From Chlamydomonas sphaeroides (taxonomy: Eukaryota > Chlorophyta > Chlorophyceae > Chlamydomonadales > Chlamydomonadaceae): a stretch of 12,899 nt of DNA. The stretch is taken from NCBI GenBank assembly GCA_001662425.1, contig BDDC01001788.1, positions 5,014 through 17,912 of the forward strand, written 5' to 3'. Of this stretch, positions 7,561 through 12,899 are shown piece by piece (within the stretch, counting starts at the first letter, position 1; the number at the start of each line of letters is the position of its first letter). Both the position numbers and the translations under genes were made by a program. The notes beneath the pieces are model-generated. The model was not told the DNA's origin, searched no databases, and saw only the letters and a program-made list of their open reading frames with translations.

Positions 7561-7662
7561 TCCGTGTCCCACAACTTTGCCGGTTTCTACAGTGACCACT
7601 ACGTGGGGGCCATGAAGGCGTATGGACTGCCGCACTGCTCCATTTACCCCAGCTCCAAGCCG
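7561..7662 (+). CDS. Candidate orphan exon of unknown function
   Basis: A pyrimidine-rich stretch and AG (7559-7560) precede 34 in-frame codons containing SHNFAGFYSDHYVGAMKAYG and then LPHCSIYPSSKP, followed by a GTGGCG donor (7663). The aromatic-rich composition and the GC-ending codons look coding, unlike the neighbours. Unspliced, the frame continues into Gly-rich, unlikely sequence to 7746. No family is recognised, and no matching upstream exon is seen because the repeat element ends 21 bp before it. It may be a real exon whose intron received the repeat. Confidence 0.3.
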
Positions 7663-7669
7663 GTGGCGA

Positions 7670-8171
7670 GTGAAGGTTTAGGCGGGCAAGGTGGCGGGCA
7701 CGCGGGCATCACGACAGCAAACCGTGCACCGGGTAGGATTGAGTAGACGGTGGCGAGTATGGAGGGTGAGGGCGAGGCGGACATGCCTATCTGTTTAAAA
7801 ACGCGGGGTGGGCAGCGGAGTGAAAGCGGGCGGGTTTGATTGATGTGTTGCAACCTGGAATCAGGACGCTGAAAGTGCAAGCGAGCCACATTGCCTCCAC
7901 TGGCAGCCCTCTTCAGCAATCTTCAACCTGGTGACGAAGTACCAATTGTACATTCATAGACAATGTTTTACTAGATTGTTTCAAATATGGATTGCTATGT
8001 CACTACACATGCCACATCCACGGGCACTGCCCTTTTCCACTTCCGCTGGCCACGGTCATGATGTAACCTAGTGCATGTGCTTTGGGCGAGGTTGCAAGGA
8101 AGGGTGTGCTTGTTGGCATGTATAGATAGCAGGGGAGACTGATAGATAGACACACTCTAAAATGCCTTCTC
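7670..8171. other. No recognisable gene
   Basis: GA-rich up to about 7850, then average composition. A few GATA-type short repeats near 8119-8150. No protein motif. Confidence 0.5.
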
Positions 8172-8649
8172 GCTCGTGGCCCAAATGTGCTGCCTCTGAC
8201 CGCCATTGTATGCAATGACTTCCATTGCAAACGATGGGCTATCAACCCAGTGGAATGCTGTTGAAGTGGGACCCGTTGCATGCCTGCGACCGACATTCAG
8301 TGTTTTCGCTCGTGTCTCTTTTTGCGCTTGCTGTGACTTCCATCATATGCAATGCCTATAATTGCATATGATAAGATACATGAACAGTGGAATGCCATTG
8401 AAGCATACCAGTTGCACGCCTGCAGCCAACATTTAATGTTTGTGCTCGTGTCTCCTATTGCGCTTGCTGTGACTGCCAACGTATGCAATGCTATACGTTG
8501 CATATGATGAGATACGTGAACAGTGGAATACCATTAAAGAAGACCCGTTGCACGCGAGGGGCCAACAATGCTATGTTTTTGCTCGTGACCTGTTGTTGCT
8601 TCTCTCTACCACAATCATATGCAAAGCATTGAATGGCATTACTTTTGCC
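8172..8649. repeat. Tandem satellite, ~136-bp unit, 3.5 copies
   Basis: Units start at GCTCGTG at 8172, 8308, 8444 and 8581 (periods 136, 136, 137); the fourth is truncated near 8649. Shared blocks include GCTCGTG, TTGCGCTTGCTGTGAC (units 2 and 3), GATACATGAACAGTGGAAT (unit 2; one change in unit 3), CCCGTTGCA or CAGTTGCAC and the ATGTTT end. Each of the three complete units has a palindrome at the same place. The copies are well diverged, so the array is old. Open frames across it on the minus strand are by-products. Confidence 0.85.
8344..8370. repeat. Perfect 10-bp hairpin inside satellite unit 2
   Basis: CATATGCAAT (8344-8353) and ATTGCATATG (8361-8370) with a 7-nt loop. Equivalent pairs lie in unit 1 (8203-8217 with 8223-8237, 13/15) and unit 3 (8480-8488 with 8498-8506, 8/9, the mismatch being a G-T pair in RNA). 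Confidence 0.8.
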
Positions 8650-9140
8650 TGATAGACCGAGGAAACAACGCTGCACTTGATAATGCCATCGCCATTTGAC
8701 ACTTTTGCTCTGTCACATACTAGTGCAATCAAACAGTGCAAAGTACATGCAACAGTATGCATTGCACGCTATGTGCGTAGCTGGGGTGCTAAATGAGGCG
8801 ATTAGCGATTAGCGATTACAAGCCCTTTCTCATCAGGCTTGCACGTCCAAACGAGCCCGGAAGCTCATAGACTGCCAATAACAAAAGCCTGGTGTAGTCG
8901 TCGCCTAGCGATTCCCTACGCAGATTCCAGATATCGCGTGCCAAACCCGCCTGGTTCGCAACACTCATCACATCGCACATAGTGTCACCTGGGCTAGCAC
9001 CGTATGCTTAGTGCCGGAGGAGCGAAGTGACGTAGGCACTGGGCATGGTTCCGTACGGAGGATACGACTGCCCTGAGCAGCTTAGCGCTGCGCTAGCCCC
9101 TCGTCCAGCATTCTGCCTCTCTCGGAGCTAGCACATCGCT
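8650..9140. other. No recognisable gene; short repeats
   Basis: Contains a possible fifth, decayed satellite unit (around 8707-8770, with ATGCATTGCAC), the (GCGATTA)3 run at 8798-8818 and TAGCG-CTG-CGCTA at 9083-9095. No coding motif. Confidence 0.5.
8798..8818. repeat. Three perfect tandem GCGATTA copies
   Basis: GCGATTA at 8798, 8805 and 8812. A short 7-bp microrepeat, three copies only. Confidence 0.8.
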
Positions 9141-9599
9141 GTGCTGCTCAAGCACTCTACTAATTCCCACCCTCGCGCGAGCTCCCGCTCGCGCTCCCAC
9201 CCTGGTCGTGTCACCCTGTCGGGCCCTGCTGCCGCTGTCTCGCTGCCGCCGCGGGCGAGCTCCTGGCTCGGTATTCCGTGGCTCAAGGCCGGTGGTGCTC
9301 GCGGTTTCCGCACTTCGCTGCCGGCGCTTCGTGGACGGCTGCGGCTCTGGGCATGCACATTCCACAAAACAATACTCAGCGAAGAGCCTTCTGGGCTCGC
9401 CCCCCCCCTAGCGCTGACCCTGCGAGCCAGCAGCCCGCCAAGGTGGCAGGGGCCCCGCCACCTCATTCTCCTTCTCCTCCATCCTGCTGTTGACGAACTC
9501 CGCAACCTCGCCGTACCGACCAAGAGTGTGAGGCGGCGGTGGGATGAAGGAGGTCAAAGTGGTCGGGGAGTTGAGGTTCAGGACATTGGGCCCGCAGGC

Positions 9600-10034
9600 T
9601 TTGTAACGGATTCTTTACTGCACCGCAGTAACAAATTCCTCTTCTTCTTGCACCGCATCATCCACCACATGATCATGGTGATGTGGATGAAAGCCGATAC
9701 ACCTGAGGCATGGGCCGTGTCATGCACGGTACTGCTGCCCAAGGGGGACCCGCTGGACCTAAAGAACAAGCGCCACATTACACTAGCCAACACCCTATAC
9801 AAGCTATGGATCTCCCTCATCACCGTGGCCACCAGTGACTACGAGGCAGAGCACAGCATCCTCAGTGATGCACAGGAGGCATTCTGGTGGCAGCACAACA
9901 CCGAACAGGCAATCCACACCCCCCTGCGAGCCATTGAAGACAGTGCACCGCACCAGAGGGACCCGTACCCGTACATTGACTTCACCGCCGCCTTCAACAC
10001 CATCTCCCACGACTGCCTGCTGCGCATCATGTAG
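9600..10034 (+). pseudogene. LINE (non-LTR) reverse transcriptase fragment, truncated
   Basis: The frame is open from 9141, but LINE likeness begins near 9640. DTPEAWAVSCTVLLPKGDPL (Trp 9711) is the typical pre-RT block, followed by NKRHITLANTLYKLW (usually RPI; here Pro is His), then the QxxF block QEAFWWQHNTEQ and domain A YIDFTAAFNTISHD with the catalytic Asp at 9978-9980. The frame stops at TAG 10032-10034 directly before a 51-bp repeat, so domain B, the FADD/YADD domain and the C-terminal half are missing. The GC-rich 9141-9600 part shows no endonuclease motif. Target-primed reverse transcription is the family role; this copy is inactive. Confidence 0.8.
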
Positions 10035-10035
10035 C

Positions 10036-10086
10036 AAGCACGTAACCCCACACCCACGCCATAGCCTGCCGTCGCCTCTCTGCCTC
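10036..10086 (+). repeat. 51-bp direct repeat, left copy
   Basis: Matches 12324-12374 at 49 of 51 positions. It abuts the broken end of the LINE RT and lies 5' of the recombinase gene. Confidence 0.9.
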
Positions 10087-10097
10087 TGACTTGTTCT

Positions 10098-10112
10098 GGG
10101 TGGGTGGGTGGG
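10098..10112 (+). repeat. G-quadruplex-type motif, left copy
   Basis: GGGTGGGTGGGTGGG, a minimal parallel-quadruplex sequence with one-base loops. An identical 15-mer lies at 12077-12091, on the other side of the recombinase gene. Confidence 0.8.
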
Positions 10113-10248
10113 TGTCGCGCCTTCTCCGTGGCCACCGCGCGCGGCGCTTTCGCGCTTACCTTTCCACGCTGTCCTCGCCAGAATTGCTGGGGCTTTTCCT
10201 TTTAGTGCGCCCTTGGCCGGCTCAGCCGGTGCCTCGCCCTCTCTTCAG

Positions 10249-10308
10249 GTACGTGTCGCCTGTCGCTCATTTTCCCTCGCTTGCCTGACCCTTCTGCCTT
10301 CTTCCCAG
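10249..10308 (+). other. Recombinase intron 1 (60 nt)
   Basis: Donor GTACGT after CTTCAG, acceptor after the pyrimidine tract CTTCTGCCTTCTTCCCAG. Phase 0. Confidence 0.65.
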
Positions 10309-10389
10309 GCCCTTTCGGCTCCCGACTGGGGTTCCCTGGTGCGCCCCAGCGCCTTGTCCCTGGCCTCCACTAGCGGCCCCGTCGACATG

Positions 10390-10458
10390 GTGCGTCACTG
10401 CCTAGCCCCTCTCACACTGCGCTTCCGCCCACCTGACCTCGGTTTCCTGGCGTTGCAG
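10390..10458 (+). other. Recombinase intron 2 (69 nt)
   Basis: Donor GTGCGT after GACATG, acceptor GGCGTTGCAG. Exon 2 (10309-10389) is 81 nt, exactly 27 codons. Confidence 0.65.
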
Positions 10459-10581
10459 GCGGTCCGGGCCGCCCCTGCACAGGGCTTTCCTCGGGTGGTG
10501 CCCCCGGCGGCTCCGCTCGGCGGCCTCAGCGTCCGCCCTTCAGCCCTCGCCCGCCTGGTGCACCCTGCTCTGCCCTCCCTG

Positions 10582-10658
10582 GTACGCCTGCTCGCCGCCT
10601 TCGCCGCCCGCTGGCACCGCCTGCCGCCTCTGACCCTGTCCCCTGCCCTGGCCCCCAG
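10582..10658 (+). other. Recombinase intron 3 (77 nt)
   Basis: Donor GTACGC, acceptor CCTGGCCCCCAG. Exon 3 (10459-10581) is 123 nt, 41 codons. Without splicing, the frame would stop at TAG 10681. Confidence 0.6.
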
Positions 10659-10733
10659 GCGCTTCCCACGGGTCGGCCACTAGCGGCTGCTCCCCAAGGC
10701 GGAGCGCCGCGGCCCTCCTCCGCCCCTCCCCGG

Positions 10734-10796
10734 GTACGTCCTAGCTCTTGTTCGCCCCTGGGGCGCTTCGCCGCTCACCCCTTCCTTCGGGCGCAG
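10734..10796 (+). other. Recombinase intron 4 (63 nt)
   Basis: Donor GTACGT after CCCCGG, acceptor CTTCGGGCGCAG. Exon 4 (10659-10733) is 75 nt, 25 codons, and joins in frame to GSPPRLLDMQLRPF, the start of the recombinase domain. Confidence 0.65.
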
Positions 10797-11999
10797 GGCT
10801 CTCCACCCCGGCTGCTGGACATGCAGCTGCGCCCCTTCCAGGTGGCGTCGCAGGACCCTCCCTTGGGCCTCGCCACTGCCGTCGCCATGTACGAGAAGGG
10901 CCTCACCACCGCGTCTGCCTACATCGCCCGCTCCGTGAAGGCTCAGACCTGCGTCAAGCAGGACGAGGCCGGCTGCGACCTGGCTTTGTGGCTGTCCTCC
11001 CTGCCGTACGGGCACACCCTGGCCGACTGCACGCCGGAGGGCCTGGCGGTCTACCTGACCCAGCACTGGCTCCCTTCCCATCGCGCTAGCTTCCCCAGTC
11101 CCAACACCATCAAAAACCACATTTCCCTGCTATCCGGCCTCTTCATGCACCTGGGTCGCAGCGACCGCTGGGACGAGGAGCGGTAATCCCTGCGCCTCTG
11201 ACGCCGTCCGGCGCTTCCATGGCGGCTACCACCGGGAAGCCACCGAGGCCGGCTTTGAGCCCGTTGCTGCCGAACCCGTGTGGCCAGAGACCTTCGCCGA
11301 CCTGGCCACCTACCTCTGGGGCCGGGTGCGCGACAGCACTTCGCCCTTGGGTCAACTGCTGCTGCTACGAGACCTGTGCTGTGTGCTGCTGCTCTGGCAC
11401 ACCACCTTGAGGGGCCACGACATCGGCCAGCTGCGGGTTACCGACTTTCGCGACCCGCACACGCCGGCCGCGGCGCGGCCCGGGCCCTTCACGGGCTTCC
11501 CCCTGCCCCTGCCCGGGTGGGTGGCTACCCGGCCGACTTCTGCCTGCGCCTCGTGCCCTACGTGAAGACCTCTGGGGTCCAGCGCGGCGCCTCCATCTGG
11601 TTGCAGCCGGTGCCTGTGCCCGACCATTGCTTCATCCGCGCCTTCGCCCTTTCCTGGCAGCGCTGCACCTCGGCCGACGCCTCGTACGGCGCTGCCATCA
11701 CGGGCTACCTGTTCCGGCCCCTGCGCCCCGACCAGGCGGGCTTCTGCGAGGTGGCCTTCAGCAGCAGCACCCTGGACTCCCTCGTAACGGAGCACCTGCA
11801 GTCCGCTGGGCTCTACCACGGCGAGACCCCGCACGGCTTCCGCCGCGGGGCCCTCCCGGCCGCCCAGGCCAACGGGGCCAGCCTCGAGGCCCTGCAGCGC
11901 ATGGCCCAGATCAAGACACCCACTCAGCACTGAGCGCCACATGGGGGGTGGGGCCCGCTAAGCCACTGGCCCGCCTCAGCTCGGGGCCGGCCCACCCCT

Positions 12000-12004
12000 T
12001 GTAA
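12000..12004 (+). terminator. TGTAA poly(A) signal of the recombinase gene
   Basis: TGTAA lies 67 nt after the stop (11933). It is the chlorophycean signal at a plausible distance. Confidence 0.5.
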
Positions 12005-12323
12005 GCCTAACCCGGGTTACTCGCTTCCTGCTCCGCCTTTCCTCCCCACACCTCATCCAGCCTTAGCTGGCTTGCCGGGTGGGTGGGTGGGCCTTCGCGC
12101 GCTCCGTCCGCGGCCTAGCGCTGCTCTATTCCAAGCACCAGCAATAACATTATGTAGTTTATCAGTAGTATCAGCATGCTCAGCGCGGGGCGCGTCCTGG
12201 CCCGGTCTTGGGCTTACACCGTACGGCCGCGCTCCCATGCAGGCCAAGCACTTAAGCAACGCGTGTTGTCTAAGTTTAAGCACGCCGTCCATACTCGTGC
12301 GAAGTATTGTTGGATGTGGCCCA
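12005..12323. other. Right flank of the recombinase element, no certain gene
   Basis: Holds the second quadruplex motif (12077-12091), followed by TTCGCGCGCTCCGT, resembling the sequence after the left motif. From about 12120 the base composition drops in GC. A minus-strand frame (12382-12053) is open and includes VLKLRQHALLKCLACMGARP, but no family is recognised. Confidence 0.4.
12077..12091 (+). repeat. G-quadruplex-type motif, right copy
   Basis: Identical to 10098-10112 and in the same orientation, 1979 bp away. Lies 73 nt after the poly(A) signal candidate. Confidence 0.8.
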
Positions 12324-12374
12324 AAGCACGTAACCCCACACCCACGCCAGAGCCTGCCGTCGCCTCCCTGCCTC
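12324..12374 (+). repeat. 51-bp direct repeat, right copy
   Basis: AAGCACGTAACCCCACACCC onward, same orientation as 10036-10086, offset 2288 bp, with two substitutions (12350 and 12367). Confidence 0.9.
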
Positions 12375-12720
12375 CACACCACCCCCGCGCAGCGGGCTCC
12401 TCTCCATCCCTCCCCGCCTGGGGCACCACGACTATTTTAGCTCCACACTATGAAGCACGCCAGCAGCCGGAAGCGTGGGCGCATTGGGTGGCACTGGGCC
12501 GGGTTGGGCAGCTGCGGGCCTGGCAGGAAAAGAAAAGAAAAGAAAAGATTACCCTGGGGCTGGGCCGCCTAGGGTGGATTAAGGGGGCGGGGCATCCGGG
12601 GTCTAAGACCGCCTGCCACCGCCACCGTGGGTGGGAGGGGGTGGGGGAAGAATAAAAAACCACATGTGGGGGGTGGTGGGGGTGATAGGGCGGCGAGCCG
12701 CCCCCTCACCCCCACCTCCC
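12375..12720. other. No recognisable gene; low-complexity DNA
   Basis: Contains an (AAAAG)n run at 12528-12548 and a G-rich stretch 12625-12695 (GGGAGGGGGTGGGGG and GTGGGGGGTGGTGGGGG) able to form quadruplexes. It is the 3' flank of the minus-strand gene entering from the right. Confidence 0.5.
12528..12548 (+). repeat. (AAAAG)4 microsatellite
   Basis: Four AAAAG copies in a row, ending AAAAGATT. Could be a slipped poly(A)-like tail, but nothing upstream pairs with it. Confidence 0.75.
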
Positions 12721-12899
12721 TTAGCTGACTCTTCTGTGCGGCTGGGCAGCACGGCTCCTTGCCAGCTTCCACCGCTTGGCCACCAGCGCCTGCATGTACG
12801 TCCGCGCCTTGGCGACGACTCTGTTTGCCGTGGCACGGGCGGCGCCGGCATCGCAGCCCAGCGACGTTAGCAGGGGCACAAAGCTGCGGCATAGCGTTC
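12721..12899 (-). CDS. 3' end of an unidentified gene, cut by the window edge
   Basis: On the minus strand the frame is open from the window end to a TAA at 12723-12721, about 59 codons. It reads SFVPLLTSLGCDAGAARATA, then NRVVAKARTYMQALVAKRWK and ends LARSRAAQPHRRVS. The strong codon bias to G/C third positions, the helix-like pattern and the basic C-terminus look like true coding. It lacks an internal start long enough for simple ORF calling. Similar basic tails close retroelement proteins in green algae, so a transposon origin is possible, but no motif proves it. Confidence 0.45.
   Translation of the reverse strand, partial: TLCRSFVPLLTSLGCDAGAARATANRVVAKARTYMQALVAKRWKLARSRAAQPHRRVS

Larger units (their letters stand above)
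10090..11933 (+). pseudogene. Tyrosine recombinase gene of a DIRS/Kangaroo- or Crypton-like element
   Basis: Tyrosine recombinases cut and rejoin DNA through a catalytic Tyr. Exon 5 (from 10797) carries an N-terminal SAM-like domain (TASAYIARSVKAQTC; LTQHWLPSHRASFPSPNTIK; ISLLSGLFMHLGRSDRWDEE). The catalytic domain has Arg I in TTLRGHDIGQLRVTDF (Arg 11410-11412) and the H-x-x-R box HGFRRG (His 11832, Arg 11841). Frame 3 is lost at 11181-11184 (stop TAA); GNPCASDAVRRFHGGYHREA continues in frame 1 from 11182, a two-base deletion by appearance. The frame returns to 3 near 11510-11525. TGA 11931-11933 falls 33 codons after the His, whereas the nucleophilic Tyr is 35 after it in Cre and XerD, so the Tyr is missing. 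The Pro/Ala-rich 5' part (10090-10796) spans four introns. No start ATG is visible in exon 1. Confidence 0.75.

Noticed and set aside
8172..8649. CRISPR-like array
   Set aside because: Units are ~136 bp, diverged throughout, with no short identical repeat and unique spacers, and the context is eukaryotic.
9141..9600. N-terminal half of the frame leading into the LINE RT
   Set aside because: Low-complexity GC-rich sequence with no LINE endonuclease motif; only the part from about 9640 resembles the family.
10680..11120. Long minus-strand frame opposite the recombinase
   Set aside because: Gly/Arg-rich shadow of the GC-rich plus-strand coding sequence, which has clear recombinase motifs.
10090..11933. 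Prophage or bacterial integrase
   Set aside because: Spliceosomal introns, a TGTAA signal and a transposon-rich neighbourhood point to a eukaryotic mobile element.
11352..11942. 196-codon minus-strand frame
   Set aside because: Shadow of the catalytic domain on the plus strand, caused by high GC; no motif.
12053..12382. 109-codon minus-strand protein
   Set aside because: Part of it is the complement of the 51-bp repeat and G-rich motif; the middle is protein-like but unrecognised, so it is only mentioned within the flank entry.

Overview
The window looks like a transposon-dense, gene-poor stretch of a green algal nuclear genome, probably a chlorophycean relative of the volvocines. The evidence is a Ty3/gypsy pol of the type seen in chlorophytes, a GC-rich tyrosine-recombinase gene split by 60-77 nt phase-0 introns with GTACGT/GTGCGT-type donors, and TGTAA poly(A) signals (the chlorophycean form) about 65-70 nt downstream of two independent gene ends. 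I cannot name the species. No bacterial operon, rRNA, tRNA or CRISPR array is visible.

Layout. 1-2262: decayed 3' half of a Ty3/gypsy pol, with an integrase zinc finger and core in three frames, then a Tudor/chromo-like patch and a C-terminal domain carrying methyltransferase-like motifs. A G-run that could be the polypurine tract follows at 2344, then a 30-bp terminal motif that recurs 331 bp later. 2463-5185: mostly non-coding, with a possible degenerate minus-strand gene (3169-3808), a Cys-rich plus-strand coding remnant (3950-4405) and AT-richer DNA full of ATGCAAT-type motifs. 5186-5650: candidate single-pass membrane protein. 6083-6595: transposase remnant with a YDNAC-type motif, split by short introns and followed by a TGTAA signal. 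6803-7539: nested palindromic and direct repeats (foldback-like element), ending beside a candidate orphan exon (7561-7662). 8172-8650: a tandem array of ~136-bp units, each with an internal hairpin. 9600-10034: truncated LINE reverse transcriptase.

10090-12004: a very GC-rich tyrosine-recombinase gene (DIRS/Kangaroo-like or Crypton-like) with four good introns and two frameshifts. Its reading frame ends just before the expected catalytic tyrosine. It lies between two 51-bp direct repeats (10036-10086, 12324-12374) and two identical GGGT-repeat G-quadruplex motifs. 12721-12899: the 3' end of an unidentified gene on the minus strand, running off the window.

No gene network can be inferred: nearly everything recognisable is a mobile element or its debris, with at least four classes (Ty3 LTR, LINE, tyrosine-recombinase element, DNA transposase) nested or adjacent. 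The most unusual items are the methyltransferase-like domain fused to a Ty3 pol, the repeat-bounded intron-bearing recombinase, the spliced transposase remnant and the hairpin-bearing satellite.
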